Source of the DNA: Takakia lepidozioides
Taxonomy: Eukaryota > Streptophyta > Takakiopsida > Takakiales > Takakiaceae
Direction of reading: 5' to 3'
NCBI GenBank assembly: GCA_030704615.1
Contig: CM060731.1
Span: forward strand, 81,138,756-81,202,755
DNA length: 64,000 nt
Part shown: positions 45,201 through 57,104 of the stretch, in pieces
How positions within the stretch are numbered: the stretch's first letter is position 1
Layout of the letters: every line of letters begins with the position of its first letter
Position numbers and translations under genes: made by a program
The notes under the pieces: generated by a model
Seen by the model: the letters and a program-made list of their open reading frames with translations, nothing else
Databases searched by the model: none
Told to the model about the DNA's origin: nothing

Positions 45201-47203
45201 GATTTGAAGCTCATGTCAAAGCCACCAATGCAGCAGGTTAGCCTTTTAAGACATCGTATTTGCACTTCCTCTTCCCAACATTCTTGTCAGAATGGTGAGT
45301 CCACCCCATCATGTTTTTATCTGGGACTGCTGCCTGATCATCTACCAGATCCACAAGTTTGAAGCAGCATAGTTATGGTTGGACCAATGTGGATCTGGTC
45401 AAAACCAAGAATGCACTGTTTCAATAGTCAGCCTTCTCCCCCCATTGGACTTGTATTTTGAACGCTGACGTATCCAATATGGATGCTTCGTTTCAACATC
45501 CATTGAGAAAATCACTTGCTTTTGTGCAAACCTCTAGTGGCTCATAACAGGAATGGGATTCAGATATCTTTCGGAAAGCTATGCACGCTGGGATAGGAGG
45601 TTATCAGTATCATCTTTTCAAGTGCCTAATTGTTTTTTTGATAGGAAGTTTCTGCTTTCATTTTAGCACAAGGATGAGATTAAACATGTTGGATGGGACC
45701 TTTTAAATTGCATACAGGCACGGCGATTGCTACTTGATCCGGCTATCCATGCTGAATTCACGCGCATGAAGGTAGGAACTGCCTCGTCCATGGACTTTCT
45801 CTTTTCTACCTGGGTTCTCTTCTCTGTTCATGCTCTCTGACAAGAGATGTCCAGGAGACTCGTTTAAGTGCACCTTGTCTAGTTTTTTGCTGACATTGTA
45901 GTCATTTTTGGTCTGGCTGTTATAGAAAGAGCTGGAAGCCGCAGAGAAGAAGGTAAAGGAGCTGCACGATGACCTCGCAGCAGTGCAATTCACTCCACAC
46001 AGCAAGCATGGCAAGCTTCTCATGGCAAAGTGCCGCACTCTCCAGGAGGAGAATGCAGACATTGGGCGCGAGGCCACAGAGGGCAAGGTCATCACAAAGC
46101 TCTGCCTGGTGTCTTATTCAAACAATTGTTGCAATGCATGTTTTATTAACACAAAATTTTATCACAGTGTTGCAGTTGGGCTAGAGTAGCCTAGGAAGAT
46201 GCTGAAAGATACTCATAACTTCTCAATTTTACATCAGAAGTCTTCAAAATGTTTTGCTCAGCTGGTTTGGTCCATTCAATGAATTGGTTGAGATTGGGTA
46301 TTCATCTAAGGCATCATGCAGTTTATCCTGTCGTCCTCACTAGTTCACAATTTAAATACTAGGCTTGGTGAGGTTTCCTAGATAATCAATGTCAGTTTTC
46401 ATGGTAGTTATCTAACCGGCTTTGAACTAGTCCCCTTGAATTGGTCATCTCATCTCCTCATTGTTCTTGTCCAGATTGCTGACTTTGTTTCTAGTCCCTG
46501 TGTGCGTGGGCTTGTGCAGTTGCATGAGCTAGGGACCAGACTGGCGATGCAAAAGTCCCTTAATGTCGAACTTCGTCAAGCATATCGGGGTAGGGGATCA
46601 GCCTTTTCAAAACTTTCTCTCTTTTGTCCGCGGGTTATAAAGCTCCATTTCATTTCATTTCATTCTCTTCTGTCCTATTGCTTCCTCCACAAGAACCGTC
46701 AATGAAGTTGTCATCTGGATGCAGAGCTATATGAGAGTGTGGAGGATCTCAACGAGGAGGTGGAAAGGTCTCAACAGACAGTATGTTCCATGTTCCCACT
46801 TCTCCTGCTTCTGCTGTAGTCATGATCGACATGTCGATTTCTATCTCTTGCTCTGGAAAGGTAGAGCAACAAAGAGTGATGTAAGGAATCAAGGTTCTGT
46901 ACCATCCACTTCATGAAACCTCACTCAAAGCCAATTACAGGTTCTGTACCATCCATTTCGTGGTTTCTAGCTCTGTGGTTTTTCTTGGAGCAGACTAAAG
47001 ATGGGAGAACATTGCAGGTGTACATTCTGCAGAGACAGCTGCAGCAGAAAGGGCAGGAGCTGCTTGAGCTTCGCAAGCTGATCGATTTGCAAGAGTCAGC
47101 CAGAGATGATGCAAGAAAAGTGGATGATGAAGGTGAGAGGCAGCATGTGCCTAAAAAAGAGAGAGAAGATGAGAGAGACCAACAGTCATCTGATAAGAAA
47201 TAG
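42299..47203 (+). CDS. FIP37: FIP37/WTAP orthologue, m6A methyltransferase complex subunit
   Basis: Fourteen exons match plant FIP37 in order: 42299-42350, 42412-42438, 42540-42622, 43027-43094, 43630-43667 (tentative), 43908-43995, 44498-44562, 44965-45042, 45189-45236, 45718-45771, 45926-46087, 46520-46589, 46725-46780, 47018-47203. Recognisable blocks: KRDFGDLDDDEEDLY; ANEELEKWHNAFNNDS; QKLQASESQMKDQ; SAKRREAVMLVKLATAEQ; ARRLLLDPAIHAEFTRMK; AAVQFTPHSKHGKLLMAKC followed by RTLQEENADIG; GTRLAMQKSLNVELRQAY; LYESVEDLNEEVERSQQT; an acidic/basic tail. FIP37/WTAP is a coiled-coil nuclear protein that binds the MTA/MTB (METTL3/METTL14) heterodimer and is needed for N6-methyladenosine in mRNA. Predicted length about 355 aa, Arabidopsis 330. 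All phases fit except exon 5 to exon 6, so that small exon or its donor is not settled; the start is the first ATG before the conserved acidic N-terminus. The gene looks functional. Confidence 0.9.
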
Positions 47204-48209
47204 AAAATGCCAAGTGAAACTCCAACATTCAATTTTTGTGGGATTCTTGGTAGCTTAGAAAAGAGGGAGGTCTTCCTGTTAGTGTAGAGAAGGGTCTTCC
47301 TGGGATGAATTATTCGGCGTGTCGCATAAGGTAATGAGATTTCTTAATGTGTCAGCTATTATGAGATATTTTTTTCGCTACAAAAGGTACGTGGTTCTTC
47401 CCACCAGCTTAAGTTCCGGAGTTTTTAAGTTTTTGAAAACTTGTTAATTTACAGGCTACTGGTAGCTAAAAGCTTGCCACCTGATTTTAGCCTGAGGTCC
47501 AGAGAGGGATAAGACACGGAAATTTGGTTGCGGGTGCAAAAACTTGTTACTCGGGCCTCTAGCTTGCAATCTTCAGCTTTGCAGTTTTTCCTTCCTGGTG
47601 GATCTCCTGAAACAACTGTAGGATACTGTCATCTAAAATTTGACAGGTACGTCTCCAATCTGTGACTTGGGTTTGTTGTTATGGGAAGGAGGTGACATGG
47701 TGGTTCCTTCATTTCCAGAGTGGCCATGAGAAAATGCTTGAGGGCATCTTGTCGTCTGAATTTCTGGGGTCAGTTGTCCAAAGACTCTGGATCATTGAAC
47801 TCACAGGTGACTTCATGGAAGACAATAAAGATCATGATATTTTGTGGCCCCAACAAGCAGTGCATACGCACAAAAAGGTACCTTGACATCCTTAAACAGT
47901 GAGAAAAATGACAGGATGGCCTCCCATTTGAAACAGACGTGGATGATGTAAAAGGCTCTGTAGCAGCAAATACCGATGTTGCTCTTCGGAGTGTCACCCC
48001 AGCAGACGCCATGCCCGCAGGTGATGTGAGGCCTTCCATCCAAACCAAAAGTAGGATGCACCCCTTCAAACTCTCCACCAGTATTTTCCTTGTGATCCCC
48101 TTATTTCTCAATGGATGGCCAGCCGCAAACAAAGCCAAGATTTATTCAGGTGATGAATATATGACCAAGCAGTAGTGCTCCGCTTGGTTAACTAAGCCAA
48201 TGGTTCAGA
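47204..48209. other. 3' flank of FIP37, nothing firm
   Basis: Contains the FIP37 3' untranslated region. Around 47770-48140 the minus strand has overlapping open stretches of 80-120 codons (for example with RNKGITRKILVESLKG), which look like a decayed coding or transposon remnant but match no family I can name. Confidence 0.3.
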
Positions 48210-48495
48210 AGGTTGGGTAGAAAGCCTGGAGCTGCTTTGTCGTAGAATGGTTTGGCCTCACATAAGAACTGAATAGGTCATGCTGCCTCAGCTCATTGAG
48301 CTTGTTTTCCACATTCAATCGATCATCCTGCCGTCTTAGCATCCAGCATTTTTCTTGCCCCAATTGCTAGAGTTCTCTGTGGTTCGCAAGCTGTAGCTGA
48401 TCATGAGTCAATCCTTTGGGGGGCGTTCTATCCAAATCATCATTTAAATGGAAGTTCATCTCTTCCATATGTTCTTGCGCAGCAGCAGACAAATA
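48210..48495 (-). pseudogene. Unidentified decayed coding fragment
   Basis: One minus-strand frame reads through about 95 codons with a single TAG: AAAQEHMEEMNFHLNDDLD, THDQLQLANHREL, stop, QLGQEKCWMLRRQDDRLN, VENKLNELRQHD. Charged, helical composition and one stop suggest an old gene or gag-like fragment. No family recognised. Confidence 0.35.
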
Positions 48496-49124
48496 CATGT
48501 ATCTGGAGATTGCCATTGCGCTTGCTTTGCTCCTCACTTGAGCTGCAAAACACCCGAAAAACCCTGACTATCCCTAGCCGTTAGATCCAGTCGATCAACG
48601 ATCAAGATCTCACTAAGCAATACTCTAGCACGTACTTGAAGTGCCCTCCATCTCCACCATATAATCTGCCCTGTGTGATCTCTCTCATCCTATGGATGTG
48701 ATCTCTCTCATCCTATGGATGTTGCTAGACCTGCAATGCACGATCGAGGAGATCTATCGCACCACGGGGATTGATTATCGCCGTGTGATCTAATTGAATC
48801 GTGCATTGATCATTCGTCCGCATACTTGCTCTTTCAAATCGGCTAAGTCCCAGCAGCATTCTCCTCAGGAAGTAGAACAGTACAAATACTACATACTCTA
48901 ATTCTCGCTTGGATGCACCATCAGAATATTCACCAGATTTCGTCAAGATCATTGTGTCCAGTAGTGGGCCTAGTATCCCTTTACTTATACTTCAAAATGA
49001 TACTGTTATACATTGAAAGACCTTGTGAGGGAGTATGCCATAAACGGTTCCACCCCAACTTCATTGTCCCCTCATTAACTCTTCTAACCACTAAATCTAT
49101 CGAAGGATAATCAAGCACATTACA

Positions 49125-49460
49125 TGTTGGGGCCTTTACCTTGAGGGCGGGGGGTCGAGACACAAGAGCGGTTGTCCCTGTGGGTGGGGCAACGGCGGGG
49201 ACTAAAGAGGGCGGAGGCACTCACCATGTGGAGCCTCGCAACTGGGTTGTGGTGGTGGCTCCGAGGTGGGGTGATCGTAACTTAGGGAATCGTAGTGGGG
49301 GTGGCATAGGACTCACCGCGGGGCTGTGGCCTTGTGGTGGGAGTCGTGGGGAGTCTTAGGGCACACTGCGGTCCATTAGGGCCATGGTGGGTGGGCCAAG
49401 ATTCACCGCGACTCATAATGGGGAGTTGAGGGTGACGGTGGTTGTTCACCAAAAAAAACT
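49125..49460 (+). repeat. Diverged fragment of the chromovirus LTR
   Basis: The order of words (CCTTGAGGGCGGGGGGTCG, AGGGCGGAGGCACTCACC, GGGGGTGGCATAGGACTCACC, GTGGGAGTCGTGGGGAGTCTT, GGGCCAAGATTCACCGCGA) matches 16880-17225 of the copy B LTR with many substitutions. No coding part of the element is next to it, so it is an old solo or truncated LTR. Confidence 0.7.
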
Positions 49461-51535
49461 TGGTTGTTTATGATAACCTCACCGACACCTACAGAATGAG
49501 GTTGGGTAGCGCGTGAGCACAAGGGCATATTTTTTGAATTTCCAGATACCTATAGAATATTCCACAACGAAACGAAATTGGCAAAATTCAAAATCTGCGA
49601 AACTAACACATAAAGAACAAGTAGCCCTTATACCTGATGAACATGTTATCCTATAGGCGTGGCATTTTCTCACGTGGTGCATACACGATACCAACCCCTT
49701 TTCATAATAGGCGCGAGAGTGGGTAGTGAGGCTTCACCTCAAATGCAAGGTCCTCGCCAATGGATATGTCAAGGTTTTAGTCATGGTTATCTAGAATTAC
49801 CTACTTCTAGTTAACTAGGACATTTTAGATATTTATATTTATATTTTGTGTGTTGGGACTTCATTTGGTCTCACATGCCAAGTGAGGCGTCGAGCCTCAC
49901 TTAAGACATGGGGATAGGTTTTCCCCTTGTGAGGATGGAGGAGGCTTATCTTCTTGTAGTTGAGCCTCCATGAGCGTCTCTCACCTCCATAGCTCTAGGT
50001 ATTGAGAGGGAGTGTGGTGAGGGCTTTGTAGGGTGGATTCCCTTAGCAAGGGTGCCCTTAGCTTGACTTAGTTTATGTGATTGAGTGGATTCATGAGTGG
50101 AGGTTTTCCATTATGTTCACTTCCATTATCACTACAAGAAGATCACCTTATGCTTGTGAGTGCGGAGTATAAGGATAGTTTTGCACTTGTATTGGTGTAC
50201 ACCAAGGAGTGAGAGAGCTAGGGAAAGCTCAGGTATCTCACAAGGCTTGCAAGGTGTTGCAAGAGAGAGTGTGTTTGCATTGCATCAAGCAGGTGGAGAG
50301 CTCAAGGAGAGAGCTCTTGAGTTACAAGACTTTGCAAGTATTGCAGGGAGAAAGTCTTGTGTGTGTGAAAGCAAAGGTTTGAAAGTTTGAGAAGAAGGAG
50401 CGTCATCTCTTTTATCTCAAGTGTTGTGACAACCATTTGCCAATGAAGTGGCTTCTATGGTGAAAAGAATGCATTGAGGGTTTGTAGAAGCATTATTGTG
50501 CACCAAGGGTTTTGAGAGCTTGGAAAAGAGCTCTTGCATCACAAGAGAAGCGTCTTGTATGTGGAGAAGATAGACACTAGGGTTTCAAGAGCAAGCTCTA
50601 GTTGTTCATGGTGTGAAAGAGAAGCCAAAGAACGACACATGCTTGGGTTAGAAACACCATAGAAGGAGTACAACAAGGATAGCTTGAGGAGCATTGAGTA
50701 GCTCAAGAGAAGCTAAGAAGTGGTTGTTTTATCCATCGTGAAATGAAGCCAAGTGGGGTTTCATTTGATTGACAAACAAGCAAGCTAAGGCGCTAGAAGG
50801 GAGTGTTTTTGCTAGTCTATGAGTTCTTGGATTGCTCTTGGTGAAGCAAGTGGTTGACCAAGCAAGTGGCGCATGTGTGGAGCATGCTTTCCAAGTGCGG
50901 CTTCCAACTTCAAGCGACAGCTAGAAGGTGAAGGGAACAAGTCATTCTTTTGTGTACGAGATGATGCTTACGTGGAGCATGTTTTCAGCCCATTGAGGCT
51001 TCTATTTTTAAGCCTTGGAGAGCAAGAAGAAAGAAAAAGGGATGGTTTCCACTTAGGTGAAGGAAAAGCACTTGTAGCACATGTTGAGTTGGGGTTTCAA
51101 CCTTAAACTTGAGTAGAGCACGACTCTTGAGCTAGCAAGTGAAGGGACTTGAATCTTCCTCTTTGCATGAGATGGAGATGTATTGATGCTTGGAGAAGCA
51201 ACACATAGAAGCCAGGAATGGAGCATGTGTGTGGATGGAAAAGGAGAGCACATGAATGAGTGCAAGACTTGGTTGATTGTCAAATGAGGTAAAAAGCTTA
51301 ATTCTTGAGCTCCAGAGAGAAGTGAAGCTTGTTGTGTGGCAAATGCATTGCTAGGTGAGATGGAATCAAGCTTGGTTGTGGCTTGAGGTGAAGAAGATCA
51401 AGGTAGTTTGCCTTGGTAGCTCATAGAAGTCATGGATGCTTGAGGAGAACAAGCATGAAGCTCAAGGAAGCCCAAACCCTAGCTTGGAATGCACAAACCC
51501 TAGCATGAGATGCACATGAAACCCTAGGTGGATGG

Positions 51536-51650
51536 AAACAGTCACCAAAGTGTAGGAACGGTCACTGTAGTCTGGGAACCGTCACCGTAGTCTGGGAACC
51601 GTCACCAAGGTGTGGGAACGGTCACTATAGGCTGGGAACATAGTGACATA
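51536..51650. repeat. Tandem GGAACGGTCAC/GGAACCGTCAC repeat
   Basis: Five imperfect units of about 21-22 bp with the core GGGAACCGTCACCGTAGTCT follow one another. The alternation AACGGTCAC and AACCGTCAC gives partial palindromes. Confidence 0.7.
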
Positions 51651-51984
51651 TAAAGACAATATAGGGCTTTTGGAGGATTTTCAAGGGCCAAACTCATATG
51701 GATCCAATATATCATTTTCTCAGTACCCTGTCAGAAACATTGAAACATTCGCAGTTACAAACAGTGCTACAATACATGGCCGGTTTTGTTGAAATGACAT
51801 TTGTGAGGTTCGAGCGTATGCAATTTATTATTTACAACGGAATTTCATTTACTCGGGGGACCGGTACTGCTGTTGGAGCGCAACTGATGGTGCGAGTTCT
51901 CTATTGATTGGAGCTGTCACAACCAATGTCAACAATCATATTTACGGTAAGGGCATGGCCCACCATAAATTGAATGAATTGGAG

Positions 51985-52235
51985 ATTTTGTGCGAACTTT
52001 GAAGAGCTCTTGAAGAGGTATTTGGATGACTATTTGGAGGCTTATTTGCGGTCCTTGAAGGCCAAGTTTTGGCAAGTTTTTGGAGCCTTTGGAAGGCTAG
52101 GGCTGTTTGGGGTCCTTGGAGGCCGATATTTGGCGAGCTTGAGGAGTCTATGGTGACTTGTTGAAAGACTATTTGGGGTCCTTGAGGGCCGAGATTTGGC
52201 AAGCTCTTGGGGCCTTCGTGTACTGTTTGGAGTAC
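51985..52235. repeat. Degenerate tandem repeat (CCTTGAGGGCCGAGATTTGGC)
   Basis: Three to four imperfect units of roughly 60-70 bp contain GGTCCTTG(A/G)(A/G)GGCC(A/G)A followed by TTTGGC(A/G)AG and TTTGGGG. No function can be assigned. Confidence 0.6.
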
Positions 52236-53020
52236 CATTGTGTAAGCTTTGGGAGCCTTAGTGAGATTGTTTGAGGGACATCTTGAGGGCTCTTAGAGAG
52301 TGATCTTTGAAAAGTCTTGTCCATTGCTTAAGCAAGAGAGTGTGGAGATAGGGTAGTGGGATAAGAGCATGTTGTGATAGGAATTGCTTTAGTCTCTCTT
52401 CCTTGTCGTCTTCCACTCTCTCTATAGGCCAAAACCTCTCCGTAGATGGAGGCAAGAGTCAGTCCGAGTTTGGGCTGGGGTGTCTTGCAGGAGCGACACT
52501 GTGGAGTGTTTTTTGTGTGGGGGAGTTACTATTTTAATTTTCTTATGGTTGGATCCCATCCACACCTGCATGTTTGACTGTGCGCCATGTTAGTTTTTTG
52601 TGGGCGCTTGTTTTCATAGGAGGTTGGTCCGGATTTGATCACCGGTCAATCCTAGAGCGTGCTGTTGGTGGTGAGGCTAGGGTGATGACCAGTCAGACCA
52701 TCGTTCACTAGAAGAGAAACCGGCTTTTTCCACGGCTCTTTTCACACTTTTTGCCGTGGAATCCGCCCCAGTCCACACCTGCCGTGGGTGTAAGAAACGA
52801 CTAGTGCTTTCGGACACCCCGTGGACGGCCTGGCTCTCGGGTGGCCTTGTGGAAAAGTCCACGGGTGGTTGAATCCACGGGTGGCTTTTTTCATGGTGTT
52901 CATGGCTTTTTCCACGGGCGACGTGTGCTTTGGCGAACACCGCAACGTGGATCCTAGATGTACAAAGGTGTGGACTTGTCCACACCTACGGGAAAACCAT
53001 GCGACAGCCTGTCACCAGGG

Positions 53021-53359
53021 TGTCAAGTTAAATAAGCACAGTGTGAAAACAACTAGAATAAAGCTAGTTGGATTTAGATCAAGTGTTAAATCAAGTGTCA
53101 AGTTTAGTTTGACACCTGAACCGCCTTATCTTCACGAGAGCGGCAGTCGCGCAGCTCATCTCTCTCGAGTTGAGCCTGCGCGACCGAGCTCCTGCATCGT
53201 TTAGGACTGAGTGTGCTTATGATGGGAGTATAGGTTGTTGTGGGGTGGAGTCCCCATAGCTTGGGGTGCCCCTGGCTCGACTTCTGTTTTAACGAATGAT
53301 AGCGATGGATTTCATGTTGTTTCTGGTATGAACAGTGTGTCTCTTAGCTTGTTCTACCA
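53021..53359 (+). repeat. 5' LTR (part shared with 3' LTR)
   Basis: It begins TGTCAAGTTAAATAAG and matches 60577-60932 closely, lacking a 17-bp ATTTGTATTTAACACTT segment. Similarity ends at TTGTTCTACCA. The true LTR may continue past 53359, as a related LTR near 50.1 kb does. Confidence 0.75.
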
Positions 53360-54816
53360 CTCGAGAGAGATGAGTTTGCATCTGTGAGTGCAAGATGTGA
53401 GCTTAATTAGTTTTTAGCACTTGTGGGTTTTGTGTGAAGATGAGAGAGAAACACGAGGGTGCAATGGCAAGTTAGGCTTCTGTGTGTTGAAAGCGGTAAC
53501 ACGAAAGTGCATGGGTATTCTCCCTTTATAACGGTCACTGGCTGAGCGGCAGATTGAGAGCCGAGCATGGTGAAACGATCAGCATTATTGTTGTCTCGCA
53601 AGGCTGGGATGCAAGCCTTCATTGTCTTGGTGGTTAGAAGCGGAGGTGCAGCTGGTTACGCGAGTAGGTGGACCGTGGTCTTCGACTTAAGCTGCAGAGA
53701 TAAAAATACCATGCTATAGGTAATTCCTGAGTAGACTGATGGTTTCAGACCTGCACATAGTGAGCAGCCAAGGTGTTGGACTGGTTGATGGGCTCATGTC
53801 TACAAGTCATCGTGCCAATGTTATATCGGTACTGATGACAAACGATTTGGTGAAGTTGTTGATGGCATATATCATGGTGTGCAATCAGTAAAGGCTGAGT
53901 TGAGAAGTTGGCTGGCTATCGTTGGTTTTCTTGGTCAGCGAGCAGGGACAGGCTGGCATGAAGGCAGATTGTGCCGTCGTTGGCTTTCATGTGGAATAGT
54001 TACAGCAAAACCGGTGGGAATATTTGTAGTCAAATAAGATCAACAAGCAAGTGAGGCTTGGTGATTATGCTTGAGGAATTCGATCTTGGACTTGGACGGG
54101 TCTGTAATAATTTTTATAAAAAAACGAGCATGGATGAACTGGCCAAGTGGCGATGGTGTTGTCCTCGATTAGCTGTGGATTGCAATAGGACAAGGAGAGC
54201 AAGAACAGGGTGATGAAGGGGTGCAGACAACGACACCTAGTTCCATCAAGGCTTGGTTAAGGTCTCCAAGCCTCTTTGCATCCATCAACTGTGTGGCTAG
54301 AGCCCATAAAGCTTGACTATAGCTGATGTTTTGTTAGAAGATATGGCTCGTAGCCTGCAGAGAACACAAATAACATTGTCATCCACCACTGGGACTGCAT
54401 GCTAGAAAGCCATGGAGGCGATGGCACCTGCCGTGTAGTTGCCAGTGCAGAAGAGGTTGAGGGAGAAGCCATGAAGCAGCGTCAGCCACGGTAGTTTGAT
54501 CATCATCCTTCAACAAGTCGCTACATTCAGTTTCAGGCACTGCAGCAACTTGGCATCTCCCCCCCCCGGCTCTTGATGCCTACGTATGCATCCAGTAAGC
54601 GTCCAAATCTCAGCCTTCGCGAGTTACCCTGCGCGCACACTGAGCAGCATCCCGTTTCTCGTGTGCAGGCAAGCAGTCTGTGCCAACTTGTGCAACAGTT
54701 CGCCCAGTCTGGGTTAACTAGGACAGTTTGCAGTTGAGATGTGGATGGAAAAAGGCCCAAGGGAGGGAGGGCCTCAAGGAGGGCCAAAAGGCAAGGCTGT
54801 ATGTAGGTAGGAGAGA
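53360..54816. other. Retroelement leader, no coding recognised
   Basis: This is where a gag frame would be expected, but only short broken frames were seen and no primer-binding site of the tRNA-Met type follows the LTR. It may be a decayed gag or replaced sequence. Confidence 0.35.
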
Positions 54817-55145
54817 TTAGCCAGCTGCCTCTTTTACAACATTCGGACACTCAAAGAAAGGAGTGACTGATACATGCTCATGCCGACAGGCAAGTGAGTT
54901 GGCTGAATGGATATCTGTGTCGCCTGAAACGCAAAGTGCAGCTACATCGTCCTTACAAGTGACAACGGCTTGAGCTAGCACACCTCGCACATCCACACAC
55001 GCCAGCTTGTTTATGCCATGCACCTTGTCATCGCAACCTACACACAAAAATGCTGCATCTGCCCTGCAATACATAGTAATGCTTGACACATGACAAGACG
55101 TGTCTGTGGTAGCCAGGCTTCCTGAACGAGGGAGAAGGACGCCGG
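54817..55145 (-). pseudogene. CONSTANS-like double B-box fragment inside the retroelement
   Basis: The minus-strand frame contains [20 protein letters not shown] followed by [33 protein letters not shown], then [15 protein letters not shown] and a stop. This is the tandem B-box pattern of CONSTANS-like proteins (YCRADAA-LC-CD-VH, then VTCK-DAA-LC-CD-IHSAN-LA-RHE-V). Key positions are lost: the second-box CD cysteine is Gly, and the C-x2-C start of box 2 is missing. The remainder of the gene (middle and CCT domain) is not found. It is in antisense orientation to the retroelement, so it is a captured or overrun host fragment, not a working gene. Confidence 0.65.
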
Positions 55146-55519
55146 TGCACGTTTGAGGACAAACAATCCCTGCACAACAACTCCCGAAGTTGAAGATTTC
55201 TCCAAAGAACGAGCAACAATGGCCATAGTTACCAAAACGGCTGGTACAGTTGTAACGGCCATGCTTGGAAGATCGCATCTCGGATTTAACGAAACAGGTT
55301 CGGGATGAACTGACTCCCTTGTCATTCCTTCCAGGATTCTTGCTGTGAGTGAGATCTTCACATTCTATAAGGGAGGCCGGACGGAGTGGATCGTAGCCCA
55401 AGATATTTTCGTGCTGGGAGCTCAAAAATGTTATTTATAGTGGAGAACTTAGAATTCGCAGGGAACCAGGGAACAGGGAACCAAGACGGATTATTGGAAA
55501 TAGATTTTTCATTTGAATG

Positions 55520-57095
55520 ACATATATTATGTTTAAAGAGCCTATTTGGCCATAACTTGTCATACAAAGGGTTGCTGGAGGGCAATGCCCATGCAGAGGA
55601 TGTGCCACCTCCAGCAGAGCAGGATGACATGCATGGTATGGCGGAGTTGCCTGCCATGGTTGCTCACACTCCATTGTGGGGTACGAGCAAGGATTTGCAG
55701 CAGGCTGCTGATGGACGGGTGCAACAAGCTTGGGTAGAAGCTTTCGTACCGTCAGGAGAGGAGGAGAGTGCGGTGATTGCACCAGGACCACCCCAGTTGT
55801 CGCCATTGGACACCACACCTCTTGTATGGCAGTGCCCGGATGAAGGCATATGCCTTCTGGACTTGTTTGGCGGGATCAGCACTGGATTGGCTGCAGTGCT
55901 GCAGGCAGGTGTACGAGTTCGACGTTACCTGTATGTAGAGAGGGATGAGACTGCACGACGCGTCTCACTGCGCCATGTTGCTCCGTTGGTACAGCAGTAC
56001 CCTATTTTGTTGCCAGTGTCTACAGTTCGTGGATACCAACAAGCCTTGCCAGCAGACATTTCGTTGTTGGGGGCGCAGGATTTGGAGCAGGTTGGCTCCA
56101 TTGATCTGGTAGTGGCAGGTTGGCCCTGCCAAGGGCATTCATCAGCCGGGCATGGCAATGGATTGCGAGACTCGAGGACGGGTCTGTTTTGAGAGATGAT
56201 GCGGGTTTTGCGCCACTTGCAGCTTCATCAAGCTGTATCTCCAGCATACATCTTGGAGAATGTGCCACTGATGGGTGATTCTCGGGCCAGGGTGATGGCC
56301 AGTGTGCATCAAGTCCGGTCGTGGCTTGGGTCAGCAGTGTTGCTGGATGCAGCTGCAGTGGGGTCACGGGCTCATCGTCCACGGCTTTGGTGGACTAACT
56401 TGATGCCACCCGCACTGCTCAAGCGTGCATTTGATGGGGTGCAGCGGCCAGCATACCTCACCAAGGATGGCATTTTGGACACAGGGAGGCAGTCTCAATG
56501 TGTGAGACACGATGACCGTTCGCCTTTGGCAGTGGTCAACAGGATGGGTCAACCACGAGCAGCATTACCTACACTGCTCAGCTTCCCAGGATCCCATGCT
56601 TTTCGGGATGGTGGACCAAGCCTCTTGTGGGATAGCCAGTTGCAACAGTTAGTGGAGCCTAATGCCGACGAGCGAGAGCGGGCTATGGGATTTTCCACTG
56701 GGACCACGGCGGTGCCTTCTCTTTCTGAGGCATCACGTCGTCAGGTGTTGGGGCAAGCAATGGATCTCAATTGCTTGACCTGGATTATCAGCTTGGCTAT
56801 GGCTGAGCAACGTAGAGTGCAAAGTGCACTTCCCTTGACGGTCTCTCTGCCTACCGAGACGGTACAGGCAGCGAGTGGGGACGAGCCGGTGAGGACCACG
56901 GGGTGTAGACATCCATGGCACATGTGGGAGGTGCTCGAGGTTCAGAGGGAGTTGGCAGCCAAGGCAGCTGTGATGGATGAGGTTGGGGATTCTTCTCGGG
57001 ATGAGGAGGTTCTCAATGATGAGATGATGGGGCAGGATGAGGCCTTGTCATTGACTGAACAGGAAGGGAGTACTGCTCAAGAGGTTGCAGCATAG
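55520..57095 (+). pseudogene. C5-cytosine DNA methyltransferase (DRM/DNMT3-like) of the retroelement
   Basis: The frame runs from about 55520 (first ATG 55629) to 57095 with one internal TGA at 56190-56192, where Trp would fit. Motifs in order: I, LLDLFGGISTGLAAVL, with VERDE; IV, VVAGWPCQGHSSAG with catalytic Cys in PCQ; VI, AYILENVPL; VIII, SRAHRPRLWW; IX-X, ADERERAMGFSTGTT and RRQVLGQAMDLN. All essential residues remain. The SGI/GGI-TGL start and single contiguous domain resemble the DNMT3/DRM group more than CMT or MET1; no chromodomain, BAH or UBA is seen. Downstream, in the same frame after two stops near 57095, comes the retroelement RT. C5-methyltransferases inside retrotransposons have been reported from charophytes and dinoflagellates, where self-methylation of new copies was proposed. 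Confidence 0.85.
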
Positions 57096-57104
57096 CAACC
57101 ATAG

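Larger units (their letters stand above)
49461..52705. other. Non-coding LTR-related region, no gene seen
   Basis: 49990-50200 resembles, in word order and spacing, the LTR at 53230-53430 (GGGTGGA-TCCC-TAGC-GGGTGCCC-GACTT, then GTGAGTGC, then TTGCACTTGT), so this may be a related LTR or large non-coding derivative. The DNA after it is rich in GAAGCAAGTG, GAGCAT and TTGAGAG words without long frames. No RT, integrase or host gene was found. Confidence 0.4.

Noticed and set aside
50132-50150. CACTACAAGAAG as a CACTA transposon terminus
   Set aside because: No subterminal repeats follow and the surrounding sequence aligns better with the LTR-type region near 53.36 kb; chance match.
55520-57095. 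Host DRM/DNMT3 gene
   Set aside because: It shares frame and strand with the retroelement RT, RNase H and integrase directly downstream and lies between LTRs with a target duplication, so it belongs to the element.
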